A stretch of 64,000 nucleotides of DNA from Polaribacter sp. (GCA_018663625.1 JABJPX010000009.1:31670-95669), one strand, 5' to 3'; positions 1 to 8,156 are shown, counted from the stretch's first letter. Notes: generated by a model from the sequence alone, not told the origin. A program made the numbers and translations.

Positions 1-3000
1 CAACCTATCGAAAACAGTTAGATAAAATTGGTTTTTCATTTGATTGGTCTCGTGAAGTAAGAACTTCAGATCCGGCATATTACAAATGGACGCAATGGAT
101 TTTTATTCAACTTTTTAATTCTTGGTACAACAAAGATACCGACAAAGCAGAAGACATTGCTACCTTGATTTCCATCTTTAAAAAGGAAGGAAACGCAACC
201 GTAAATGCTGTTGCTGATGCAGAAATAAAAACTTTTTCTTCGGAAGCATGGAAGGCATTTTCAAAGACGGAGCAAGAAGCGATCTTATTGCAATACCGAT
301 TGACCTATTTATCAGATACCGAAGTAAACTGGTGCCCAGTATTGGGAACGGTCTTGGCAAATGATGAAATTGTAAACGGTGTTTCAGAAAGAGGTGGACA
401 CCCAGTTGTTCGTAAAAAAATGACCCAATGGTCTATGCGAATTTCTGCCTATGCACAACGTTTGTTAGACGGTTTAGAAAAAATAGATTGGCCACAACCC
501 TTAAAGGATTCTCAAACCAATTGGATTGGGCGCTCTCAAGGAGCCATGGTTTCTTTTGAGGTTGATGGAGGCGTTTCTAAAGGGAGTACAGATATTAAAT
601 TATCCTACAAAGAACTAGAAGCTTTAAAAGAACTGCGTTTGAATTTGTCAAAAGCAGAAGGCATTCTTTGGGACGAATTAAAAAATAAAAAAGGAGCTGC
701 AAAATTCAGAAAAAAATATACTATTGGTACATTTTTAGTGGATTATGTGTGCTTGTCAAAAAATACTATTGTAGAATTTTCTGGCAAAGAAGATGAAGCA
801 GCAAGAACCGCCTTTTTTGCAAAGGAGGGATTCAATGTACTGCTTATAACCAACGAAGAAGTAATCGAAAGCGTACTGAAAGTGGTTACTAAAATCAACA
901 ATGCATTGCAATTTCCAACCGTTGTAAAAGTTGAAAAACCAATAGCAAACTCAAAAAATACGACCTATAAAATTGACGTTTTTACAACAAGACCAGATAC
1001 AATTTTTGGTGTCTCATTTATGACATTGGCACCCGAGCATCCATTGGTTTCAAAGATTGTAACGAGCGCTCAAAAGAAGGCTGTAAATGCTTACATAAAA
1101 GCAACAGCAAAGCGTTCTGAACGCGAGAGAATGGCAGATGTAAAAACCATCTCAGGTGTCTTTACAGGCGCTTATGCATTGCACCCATTTACGGGAGAGA
1201 AAGTGCAAATTTGGATTGGTGATTACGTTTTAGCAAACTATGGAACGGGCGCTGTAATGGCAGTTCCGTGTGGAGATCAACGAGATTATGATTTTGCAAA
1301 ACATTTTGATATTGCCATTCCGAATATTTTTGAAGGGATTGATATTTCTGAAGCAGCACATACAGGCAAGGAAGGAACTACAATTGCAAACTCCGATTTT
1401 TTATCAGGATTAAAATATAAGAAAGCCTTAAAATTAGCCATTTTTGAAATGGAGAAACGTGGGTTTGGTTATGGTAAAATTAATTACCGTTTACGAGATG
1501 CAGTCTTTAGCAGACAACGTTATTGGGGCGAACCATTTCCAGTTTATTACAAAGACGGAATGCCTCAAATGATTGACGAAAAACACTTGCCAATTGTATT
1601 GCCAGAAGTAGAAAAATACCTTCCAACCGAAGCGGGCGAACCGCCGCTAGGAAGAGCAACAACTTGGGCTTGGGATTCGCGAGGGAAGAAAGTAGTTTCC
1701 AACGAGAAACTTAAAAACAAAACCGTATATCCTTTAGAATTAAATACTATGCCAGGTTGGGCAGGAAGTTCTTGGTATTTTAACCGATATATGGATGCGA
1801 CCAATGACGGAGCCTTTGCAAGCAAGGAGTCTTTAGATTATTGGAAAGAAGTAGATTTATATATTGGTGGATCGGAGCACGCAACAGGACATTTATTATA
1901 TGCCCGTTTCTGGCAAAAGTTCTTGTTTGACAAAGGAATTGTACCCGTAGATGAGTTTGCAAAAAAACTGATCAACCAAGGAATGATTTTAGGAACGAGT
2001 GCTTTTGTTTACAGAGCGACTGCTTTTGTGAAAAATGGATGTGATATTGATAAGTCTAACGAAGACGTTTTAGCGAAAATTCCAACCGTTATTGTTTCTA
2101 AAAACAACTTTAGTTCTGATGATGAATTTGAAACCGTTGTTAAAAATTACTTATTAGACAAAGGATATTTAAATCCGAATTTTGCCGATTTAGTAATGAT
2201 TACAAAAACACCATTACATGCAGATGTTTCTTTAGTGAACTCTTCGGATGAATTGGATGTTGAAGCATTTAAAAAACAACCGATAAATCAAGATTATAAA
2301 AAAGCAATATTTCTTTTAAAAGACGGAAAATTCATTGTAGGTAGAGAAGTAGAAAAAATGTCTAAATCCAAATACAACGTTGTCAATCCCGATGATATTG
2401 TTGAAGAATATGGCGCCGATGCATTGCGTTTGTTTGAAATGTTCTTAGGTCCTTTAGATCAAGCGAAACCTTGGAAAACCTCAGGTATTTCGGGGGTATA
2501 CTCTTTCCTAAAGAAGCTTTGGAAATTATATGTTGATGAAAATGGAGTTGCGGTTTCAGATGAAAAAGCGACCAAAGAAGAATTAAAAACGTTGCACAAA
2601 ACCATTAAGAAAGTAGCAGAAGACATTGAGAATTTCTCTTTCAACACCTCTGTTGCTACCTTCATGATTGCCGTCAATGAGCTCACTGCTTTAAAGTGCC
2701 ATAAGAAAGAAATTTTAGCGCCATTGTTGGTATTATTGTCACCATATGCACCCCATATTACAGAAGAATTATGGAGTAAGTTAGGAAATAAAGAAAGTAT
2801 TTCAACAGCGGAGTTCCCTGTTTTTGAGGAAAAATATTTGATTGAAAGCGCAAAGAAGTATCCAATTTCATTTAACGGAAAAATGCGTTTTACTCTAGAA
2901 TTACCTTTAGATTTATCAAAAGATGAAATTGAAGCAGCTGTTTTAGCAGATGAAAAAACAATTGCACAATTGGCAGGAGTTGCTCCCAAAAAAGTGATTA

Positions 3001-3035
3001 TCGTTCCTGGAAAAATTGTAAATATTGTTAATTAG
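1..3035 (+). CDS. leuS: Leucyl-tRNA synthetase, 5' end cut by window, with DUF559 insert
   Basis: Class I aminoacyl-tRNA synthetase that charges tRNA-Leu. The reading frame is open from base 3, so the gene enters from outside and the N-terminal HIGH region is missing. Visible parts are the DWSRE block, the zinc-domain region (NWCP), the NWIGRS entry to the CP1 editing domain, the TTRPDT editing motif (984-1001), the GTGAVMAVP block with its conserved Asp, the leucine-specific insert, KMSKS (2355-2369) and the anticodon-binding and C-terminal domains. Two insertions stand out: about 50 residues around 125-300 in the zinc-domain region, and about 110 residues at 606-945 that resemble DUF559 and lie just before TTRPDT. 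Catalytic and editing motifs are intact, so I infer a working enzyme. A terminator follows. Confidence 0.97.
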   Translation, partial: TYRKQLDKIGFSFDWSREVRTSDPAYYKWTQWIFIQLFNSWYNKDTDKAEDIATLISIFKKEGNATVNAVADAEIKTFSSEAWKAFSKTEQEAILLQYRLTYLSDTEVNWCPVLGTVLANDEIVNGVSERGGHPVVRKKMTQWSMRISAYAQRLLDGLEKIDWPQPLKDSQTNWIGRSQGAMVSFEVDGGVSKGSTDIKLSYKELEALKELRLNLSKAEGILWDELKNKKGAAKFRKKYTIGTFLVDYVCLSKNTIVEFSGKEDEAARTAFFAKEGFNVLLITNEEVIESVLKVVTKINNALQFPTVVKVEKPIANSKNTTYKIDVFTTRPDTIFGVSFMTLAPEHPLVSKIVTSAQKKAVNAYIKATAKRSERERMADVKTISGVFTGAYALHPFTGEKVQIWIGDYVLANYGTGAVMAVPCGDQRDYDFAKHFDIAIPNIFEGIDISEAAHTGKEGTTIANSDFLSGLKYKKALKLAIFEMEKRGFGYGKINYRLRDAVFSRQRYWGEPFPVYYKDGMPQMIDEKHLPIVLPEVEKYLPTEAGEPPLGRATTWAWDSRGKKVVSNEKLKNKTVYPLELNTMPGWAGSSWYFNRYMDATNDGAFASKESLDYWKEVDLYIGGSEHATGHLLYARFWQKFLFDKGIVPVDEFAKKLINQGMILGTSAFVYRATAFVKNGCDIDKSNEDVLAKIPTVIVSKNNFSSDDEFETVVKNYLLDKGYLNPNFADLVMITKTPLHADVSLVNSSDELDVEAFKKQPINQDYKKAIFLLKDGKFIVGREVEKMSKSKYNVVNPDDIVEEYGADALRLFEMFLGPLDQAKPWKTSGISGVYSFLKKLWKLYVDENGVAVSDEKATKEELKTLHKTIKKVAEDIENFSFNTSVATFMIAVNELTALKCHKKEILAPLLVLLSPYAPHITEELWSKLGNKESISTAEFPVFEEKYLIESAKKYPISFNGKMRFTLELPLDLSKDEIEAAVLADEKTIAQLAGVAPKKVIIVPGKIVNIVN
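606..915 (+). other. DUF559 (Vsr-like nuclease fold) domain inside the LeuRS editing domain
   Basis: This in-frame segment reads like a DUF559 domain: an N-terminal helix ending ILWDELKN, then KFRKKYTIG, FLVDYVC, TIVEFSG and a final GFNVLLITNEEV followed by a helix. In the family the corresponding blocks are LW.Lrn, kFRRQ.pig, vDF.c, viEvDG..H and Gf.VlRf.n.eV. The Asp of VDY (741-743) and the Glu of VEF (774-776) are kept, but the usual DG..H is replaced by SGKEDE. It replaces a short turn of CP1 between NWIGRS and TTRPDT. Catalytic activity is doubtful. Confidence 0.8.
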
Positions 3036-3154
3036 CACATCTAATGTATATTATGTATTTGTTTGATGCAGGAATACAATCCCAAAGGGATGGTATTTCT
3101 AAAGTATCAAGGATTTATAAAAATCAAAAGATGATTCTTTTTTAAAAGGAAAAT

Positions 3155-3192
3155 AAAAAAGCCATTACAATTCTTGTAGTGGCTTTTTTTAT
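3155..3192 (+). terminator. Rho-independent terminator after leuS
   Basis: GCCATTACAA (3161-3170) pairs with TTGTAGTGGC (3174-3183) across a 3-nt loop with one G-T pair. A run of seven T follows (3184-3190). Confidence 0.85.
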
Positions 3193-3278
3193 TTGGTTAT
3201 CTTTAGACTAAATTTTAAATACGTTTGGTCAACTATTTTTAAAAGGACTCTGTAAATCGTAAAAAAAAGAAAATAGCC

Positions 3279-4736
3279 TTGAGTAATCTTAAAAATATTT
3301 CCCTTAGAATACGCATTTTTCTATCAATGATCTTATTGGTATTAATGGCCTCTGTTTTAATTTTGGTAGTTACCGTTTATCAATACGATGAACAGACCAA
3401 AGACTATAACATTCAGCGTTTTGAACGAAAAGAATCCATTACCAAAGAAACGATTGAATTAGAACTTAAAAACAAGACCATATATCCTGTAAATACGGTA
3501 AATCTGCCTAAAATTTTTCAAGACCGTATTTATGAAATATCCTCTATCAATAAATTAAATATCTCATTATTTGATTTGGATGGCAAACTTTTAAAAACTT
3601 CTTTGGAAAGTGCCTTCGAAAAGACTGATAAGAAACCGCTTTCAAAAGAAGTGATCTCAAAATTGGCGCAAAATTCCAACCATCGAATTTTAAAAACAGC
3701 TCAAGAAGATGGGATTAGTTTTCAATCCTCGTATTCTTATATCAACGACCCAAAATTTAAGCGAATCGGAATTTTAGAAGTTCAGTTTACCCAAGACAAT
3801 TCAGAAATAAAAAAGGAACTTAGAGAATTTATTAGCCGATTAAGTTTGGTCTATCTATTAATGTTTCTCATCGCCATTGCGCTGGCCTATTTTTTATCAA
3901 GTTATATTACTCGGTCTATAAAAACGATTTCTGATAAAATGGAGCAAACAAAACTGAACAAACGGAATGAGAAAATTATTTTAAATTCAGCAAGTTCAGA
4001 AATTTCAATTTTAGTAGATGCTTACAATAGCATGATCGATGAATTAACGGAAAGTGCTGTGAAATTAGCAAAAAGTGAGCGAGAACAAGCTTGGCGAGAA
4101 ATGGCAAAACAGGTGGCACACGAAATTAAAAATCCGTTAACCCCAATGCGTTTAACTGTGCAAAGTTTCGAACGAAAATTCAATCCTACAGCCGAAGATG
4201 CGAAAGGAAAATTAAAAGAATATAGCGAGACTTTAATACAACAGATAGATGTGATGAGTTCGATTGCCTCCGCATTTTCTGACTTTGCAAAAATGCCAAC
4301 TCAGAAAAGAGAGAAAATAGAAGTGATTGGTGTTGTAAAATTAGCCTTAGATATTTTTAATGAAGATTATATTTCATATCAACATTCCGAAAAAGAACTT
4401 TTTGCCAATTTAGACAAAACACAGTTAATTCGCATTGTCACTAATTTAATAAAAAATGCAAATCAAGCTTCCGAAGACACTAAAAAACCAATTATTGAGG
4501 TGAAAGTTGCTTCTGAAGGAAACAATATCAAGATTTCAGTTTCCGATAATGGAAAAGGAATTTCAGACGCGCTAAAAGATTTAATTTTCGAACCTAAATT
4601 TACAACCAAAAGTAGCGGTATGGGACTCGGTTTGCCAATGATAAAAAATATTGTTGAAGCTTATGATGGCACTATTTCGTTTACATCAGAAGAAGGAATT
4701 GGTACTGTTTTTACAATAATTATTCCTAAAACCTAA
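3279..4736 (+). CDS. NtrY-like sensor histidine kinase
   Basis: Inner-membrane sensor kinase of 485 residues. It has a transmembrane helix near residues 11-33, an extracytoplasmic sensor region of about 150 residues, a second helix near 190-208, a HAMP-like linker, and a HisKA H-box (VAHEIKNPLTP) with the phospho-accepting His at 281. The HATPase_c domain shows N (NLIKNANQA), G1 (DNGKGI) and G2 (GMGLGLP) boxes. The NPLTPM context is typical of NtrY-type kinases. The start is TTG at 3279; the next in-frame ATG (3327) would cut the first membrane helix. No response regulator gene is adjacent, so its partner is unknown. Confidence 0.85.
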   Translation: MSNLKNISLRIRIFLSMILLVLMASVLILVVTVYQYDEQTKDYNIQRFERKESITKETIELELKNKTIYPVNTVNLPKIFQDRIYEISSINKLNISLFDLDGKLLKTSLESAFEKTDKKPLSKEVISKLAQNSNHRILKTAQEDGISFQSSYSYINDPKFKRIGILEVQFTQDNSEIKKELREFISRLSLVYLLMFLIAIALAYFLSSYITRSIKTISDKMEQTKLNKRNEKIILNSASSEISILVDAYNSMIDELTESAVKLAKSEREQAWREMAKQVAHEIKNPLTPMRLTVQSFERKFNPTAEDAKGKLKEYSETLIQQIDVMSSIASAFSDFAKMPTQKREKIEVIGVVKLALDIFNEDYISYQHSEKELFANLDKTQLIRIVTNLIKNANQASEDTKKPIIEVKVASEGNNIKISVSDNGKGISDALKDLIFEPKFTTKSSGMGLGLPMIKNIVEAYDGTISFTSEEGIGTVFTIIIPKT

Positions 4737-4859
4737 TAATCGTTTGTTCTTGCAAAGGCAGGAATTTTAACACTGAAAAAAAAGCCATCCAAAACCTCAG
4801 ACGTCTTTGATATGCTTTGATTGAAATTTGGATTGCGAATTGTAATTTAGCGCCTAAGT

Positions 4860-4910
4860 GTCATACTGAGCTTGTCGAAGTAAGCTTGTCGAAGTAAGAC
4901 TTTCGAAGTG
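4860..4910. repeat. Tandem 14-bp repeat of a 'cttgtcgaagta' type
   Basis: The unit AGCTTGTCGAAGTA occurs at 4869-4882 and again at 4883-4896, and a degenerate third copy (AGACTTTCGAAGTG) fills 4897-4910. The block GTCATACTGAG precedes it. On the other strand it reads TACTTCGACAAGCT and then CTCAGTATGAC, which I recall as a widespread short intergenic repeat in bacterial genomes. It lies 34 bases upstream of the crotonase gene. Confidence 0.7.
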
Positions 4911-4943
4911 AATTGATTACAGAAATTTAAAACCCTATAAAAA

Positions 4944-5726
4944 ATGAATTTTAATAACATTTTAGTTGAAAAGGAAAACGGACTTGCCAAAATAACCATT
5001 AACCGCCCAAAGAAGTTAAACGCATTAAATAAAGAGACCATCGAAGAATTGAGCGCTTCATTTGAAGACTTAGAAGAAGATGCAACCGTAAAAGTTCTGG
5101 TGATTACGGGGAGTGGAGAAAAAGCTTTTGTAGCAGGCGCTGATATTTCTGAATTCGCAAATTTCTCTGTAGATGAAGGTGGATTTTTGGCGAAAAAAGG
5201 GCAAGAAATGTTGTTTGATTTTATAGAAAACTTATCAAAACCAGTAATTGCTGCTGTTAATGGGTTTGCCCTAGGCGGTGGTTTAGAATTGGCGATGGCC
5301 TGTCATTTTAGAATTGCCTCAGAAAATGCAAAAATGGGCTTGCCGGAAGTTTCTTTGGGCGTTATTCCTGGATATGGAGGGACACAACGTTTGCCACAAT
5401 TGGTTGGAAAAGGGAAAGCCATGGAGTTGATCATGACTGCAGGAATGATTTCTGCAGAAGAGGCGAAAGCATGCGGTTTGGTTAACCATGTAGTCCCTTT
5501 AGAAGAACTCCTGCCTTTGGCAGAAAAACTAGCCAATAAAATGACGCGAAATTCTTCCGTTGCAATTGGTGCTGCCATAAGAGCCGTGAATGCAAACTTT
5601 GAAGATGGCGTTAATGGATATGAAGTAGAAATTGCCGAGTTTGGCGAATGTTTTGGGACCGAAGATTTCACAGAAGGTACCACAGCATTTTTAGAAAAAA
5701 GAAAAGCAAATTTTCCAGGAAGTTAA
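4944..5726 (+). CDS. Enoyl-CoA hydratase/isomerase (crotonase family)
   Basis: A 260-residue crotonase, the family length. The oxyanion-hole segments are AGADISEF (near 64-71) and NGFALGGGLELA (106-117). Both catalytic glutamates of classical enoyl-CoA hydratases can be placed, Glu115 (GLELA) and Glu135 (LPEVSLG), and IPGYGGTQRLP follows. This supports hydration of 2-enoyl-CoA in fatty-acid or amino-acid breakdown over a pure isomerase role. The exact chain-length preference cannot be told. It is a single-gene unit with a repeat-rich upstream gap. Confidence 0.9.
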   Translation: MNFNNILVEKENGLAKITINRPKKLNALNKETIEELSASFEDLEEDATVKVLVITGSGEKAFVAGADISEFANFSVDEGGFLAKKGQEMLFDFIENLSKPVIAAVNGFALGGGLELAMACHFRIASENAKMGLPEVSLGVIPGYGGTQRLPQLVGKGKAMELIMTAGMISAEEAKACGLVNHVVPLEELLPLAEKLANKMTRNSSVAIGAAIRAVNANFEDGVNGYEVEIAEFGECFGTEDFTEGTTAFLEKRKANFPGS

Positions 5727-5880
5727 ATAAAAAAAGGGAGCCAATTAAGACTCGCTTTCCTACTAAACTTTAGTTTAATGAATAATTAACTAAATTATGA
5801 AAAGAGTTTGCGGGTCAATCTGTATCCAAAAATAGAAGTCAAATGTTAAAACTTGTATATTAAAATAAAACGCTATTAAA

Positions 5881-6063
5881 ATGAAAACCTCCAAAGATAA
5901 AATTGAAGAAACATTAAGTTATTATACTTTTAAAAGTTTAGAAACTTTAACTTTTATAAATTCTAATTCGAATTTAACGGTAGAAGAAATTATAGAAAAG
6001 GCAAAGGAACTATCAGTTTTAGAGTATAAAATTACAGCTTTAGAGGCAGCAAAGGAAAACTAA
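5881..6063 (+). CDS. Small hypothetical protein (60 aa)
   Basis: I do not recognise this 60-residue acidic and lysine-rich protein. It appears mostly helical, with no signal peptide or membrane segment (starts MKTSKDKIEETL, ends ALEAAKEN). Its ATG follows an AT-rich stretch, and its stop lies one base before the stop of the convergent HD-domain gene, which suggests a packed real gene. It is short enough that chance cannot be excluded. Confidence 0.5.
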   Translation: MKTSKDKIEETLSYYTFKSLETLTFINSNSNLTVEEIIEKAKELSVLEYKITALEAAKEN

Positions 6064-6064
6064 A

Positions 6065-6724
6065 CTACTTTAAACCCTCCCATTCGTCATAAAACTGCTG
6101 CAGATATGTTTCCATAAAAGCGTGTCTTTGTGTGGCTATTTTCTTTCCAGAAGCGGTATTCATTTTATCCTTTAAGAGCAATAGTTTTTCATAAAAATGA
6201 TTAATGGTTGGTCCATTAGAATTTTTATATGCATCCTTTGTCATTGATAAGTTGGGTAAAATCTCCGGGTTGTACAATGCTCGATTTTTAAATCCACCAT
6301 AATTAAAACAACGCGCAATACCAATGGCGCCAATGGCATCTAACCGATCTGCATCTTGGACGACTTCTAATTCTTTAGAGGTGAATTTCTCACCGGTTTT
6401 CTCCAAAGAATTCTTGTAAGAAATATTTTGTACGATCTTTACTACATGTGCAATGGTTGCAGCGTCAACCTTTTGATTGACTAAAAACTCTTTTGCTTTT
6501 TTGGGGCCAATGGTTTCATCACCGTGATGAAATTTTGAATCAGCAATGTCATGTAAAAGTGCCGCTAATGAAACTACTAAAGTGTCCACATTCTCTTCTT
6601 TTGCAATTAAAAGGGTATTTTTAAAAACGCGTTCTATATGAAACCAGTCATGGCCTCCTTCGGCATTTTTAAGTATTTCTTTTACAAAAGCGATGGTGGT
6701 GTCAATAATTGTTGAATGTTTCAT
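6065..6724 (-). CDS. HD-domain phosphohydrolase
   Basis: A cytoplasmic HD-superfamily protein of 219 residues. The metal-binding pattern is visible: His in GGHDWFHIERV (near residues 23-33), the HD pair in ALLHDIAD (near 54-61) and a later Asp in VQDADRLDAIGAIG. This arrangement matches the short YedJ-like hydrolases, which are poorly characterised and probably act on nucleotides or other phosphate esters. It faces the small gene above. A terminator separates it from the upstream bacilliredoxin gene on the same strand. Confidence 0.85.
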   Translation of the reverse strand: MKHSTIIDTTIAFVKEILKNAEGGHDWFHIERVFKNTLLIAKEENVDTLVVSLAALLHDIADSKFHHGDETIGPKKAKEFLVNQKVDAATIAHVVKIVQNISYKNSLEKTGEKFTSKELEVVQDADRLDAIGAIGIARCFNYGGFKNRALYNPEILPNLSMTKDAYKNSNGPTINHFYEKLLLLKDKMNTASGKKIATQRHAFMETYLQQFYDEWEGLK

Positions 6725-6748
6725 CTTTCAGTGCAGATTTTAGTTGCT

Positions 6749-6785
6749 ATAAAAATAAAAAAACCACGCATAATTGCGTGGTTTT
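6749..6785 (-). terminator. Terminator of the bacilliredoxin gene
   Basis: AAACCACGCA (6761-6770) and TGCGTGGTTT (6775-6784) form a perfect 10-bp stem with loop TAAT. Read on the minus strand it is followed by a T-rich run (complement of 6749-6760), right after the bacilliredoxin stop. Confidence 0.85.
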
Positions 6786-6818
6786 GGAGTATTCTTTTAA
6801 TAATTTAAATGAATGTGC

Positions 6819-7229
6819 TTAACAAAACTCGTCGTAGGCTTGTGCTAAATTTTGAGCAATCATTTGTGCAGAACGGCCTTCAATATGATGACGCTCTAAC
6901 ATGTGTACTAAATTACCATCTTTAAATAAAGCCATTGCTGGAGAAGATGGAGGAAATGGAATCATAAACTCTCTTGCTTTTTGCGTAGATTCTTTTTCTA
7001 CACCTGCAAAAACAGTCGTTAAGTTTGTTGGTGTTTTCTCTGCACCTAAAGAAGCAATTGCTCCAGGTCTAGCAGTTCCAGCTGCACAACCACAAACAGA
7101 ATTTACCACGAGTAACGTTGTTCCTTTTTTTGCCAATGCATTTTCAACATCTTGGCCTGTATATAATGCTTCAAAACCTGCGTTGATTAACTCATCACGC
7201 ATTGGTTTTACTAATTCTTCTGGATACAT
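6819..7229 (-). CDS. BrxA/BrxB-family bacilliredoxin
   Basis: A 136-residue thioredoxin-fold protein of the family (formerly UPF0403) that removes bacillithiol from mixed disulfides. The diagnostic CGC active site sits in NSVCGCAAGTARPGA, near residues 40-54, and IPFPPSSPAMALFKDG near the C-terminus is also typical. The start is placed at the ATG ending at 7229, giving MYPEELVKPMR as in relatives; an upstream in-frame ATG at 7283 would add 18 hydrophobic residues not found in the family. Whether this host makes bacillithiol cannot be judged here. Confidence 0.9.
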   Translation of the reverse strand: MYPEELVKPMRDELINAGFEALYTGQDVENALAKKGTTLLVVNSVCGCAAGTARPGAIASLGAEKTPTNLTTVFAGVEKESTQKAREFMIPFPPSSPAMALFKDGNLVHMLERHHIEGRSAQMIAQNLAQAYDEFC

Positions 7230-7310
7230 AATTTTATATATAAATTCAACCACAAATATAATGTATTTTAAAACAGGAATCAAATAGATGTATAGAACTT
7301 GTTTTTATAA

Positions 7311-7342
7311 GAGCATCAATAAAATTGATTTCATAGATGCTC
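7311..7342. repeat. Nested inverted repeats in the gap before the TerB-DnaJ gene
   Basis: GAGCATC (7311-7317) is complementary to GATGCTC (7336-7342). Inside, ATCAAT (7315-7320) is complementary to ATTGAT (7324-7329). The two stems overlap, so they are alternatives. No T run follows. Confidence 0.45.
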
Positions 7343-7360
7343 ATGATCTCTTTGGAGTTT

Positions 7361-7392
7361 TTGTTGAATTAATGAAGTTTCTCTTATATTTG
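7361..7392 (+). promoter_or_regulatory. Bacteroidetes-type promoter of the TerB-DnaJ gene
   Basis: The -7 element TATATTTG (7385-7392) matches TAnnTTTG exactly. A TTG at 7364-7366 lies 18 bases upstream as the -33 element. The ATG is 20 bases downstream. Confidence 0.6.
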
Positions 7393-7412
7393 ACGAAATT
7401 AGAAAAAGAGAT

Positions 7413-8156
7413 ATGGGAAGTTTTTCAAAATGGTTAGGAGCAGGTTTAGGCTTTACTTTAGGAGGACCAATAGGGGCTGCAGTTGGTTTTGCTTTAGGAA
7501 GTTTTGTAGATGGTTTTAGTGCTGAAGACCTTCAAAAGGAGCAACATCAATACCGACAAGGAAGTCGTGTGAATACCCATCCGGGTGATTTTGAAATTAG
7601 TCTGTTGGTGTTGGCATCCATCATTATAAAAGCAGATGGAAAAGTAGATCCAAAAGAGCTTGACTTTGTGAGGGCTCAGTTTGTAGGAATGTATGGTAAA
7701 GAAAAAGCGAATAATGCCTTTCAGTTGTTTAAAGGAGTTATAAAAGAGCAAGTTTCGGCACGGCAAGTTTGTATACAAATTAGACAACATATGCCCCATG
7801 CTTCCCGTTTACAATTGCTTCATTTCTTGTTTGGTATTGCAAAGGCTGACGGTCTGGTAGCGGAGGTTGAAGTAGCCGAAATTAAAAAAATTGCGAGCTA
7901 TTTATATATCAATCCTTCTGATTTTGAGTCGATTAAAGCAATGTTTTATAATGCTTCGGAAAACAATTATAAAATTTTAGAGATTCCAAAATCTGCAACA
8001 GATAACGAAGTGAAAAAAGCCTACCGTAGAATGGCCAAAAAATACCATCCAGATAAAGTACAAGATTTAGGAGCTGCCCACTTAAAAGGCGCCAAAGAAA
8101 AGTTTCAAAGCATCCAGTCTGCTTACGAGCAAATAAAAGCATCGCGCGGATTTTAG
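7413..8156 (+). CDS. TerB-like / DnaJ-domain co-chaperone
   Basis: A 247-residue protein with three parts. Residues 1-40 form a glycine-zipper hydrophobic segment (GLGFTLGGPIGAAVGFALG). Residues 65-170 form a TerB-like helical domain with two repeats around IIKADGKVD and IAKADGLVA. Residues 190-245 form a J domain with the essential HPD in KKYHPDKV. The layout resembles DjlA-type proteins that recruit DnaK at membranes. It stands alone behind its own promoter. The J domain is certain; the cellular role is inferred. Confidence 0.88.
   Translation: MGSFSKWLGAGLGFTLGGPIGAAVGFALGSFVDGFSAEDLQKEQHQYRQGSRVNTHPGDFEISLLVLASIIIKADGKVDPKELDFVRAQFVGMYGKEKANNAFQLFKGVIKEQVSARQVCIQIRQHMPHASRLQLLHFLFGIAKADGLVAEVEVAEIKKIASYLYINPSDFESIKAMFYNASENNYKILEIPKSATDNEVKKAYRRMAKKYHPDKVQDLGAAHLKGAKEKFQSIQSAYEQIKASRGF

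Noticed and set aside
2459..2989. 176-codon open frame on the minus strand inside leuS
   Set aside because: It is fully antisense to conserved LeuRS C-terminal coding sequence and has no recognisable domain; it follows from codon bias of the real gene.
5303..5683. 126-codon minus-strand frame inside the crotonase gene
   Set aside because: Shadow of the crotonase frame, with no domain and no promoter.
5737..5765. Possible terminator after the crotonase gene
   Set aside because: The stem needs several G-T pairs and a mismatch, and no T run follows.
6901..7287. 128-codon plus-strand frame over the bacilliredoxin gene
   Set aside because: It is antisense to the CGC-containing family protein, which is clearly the real gene.
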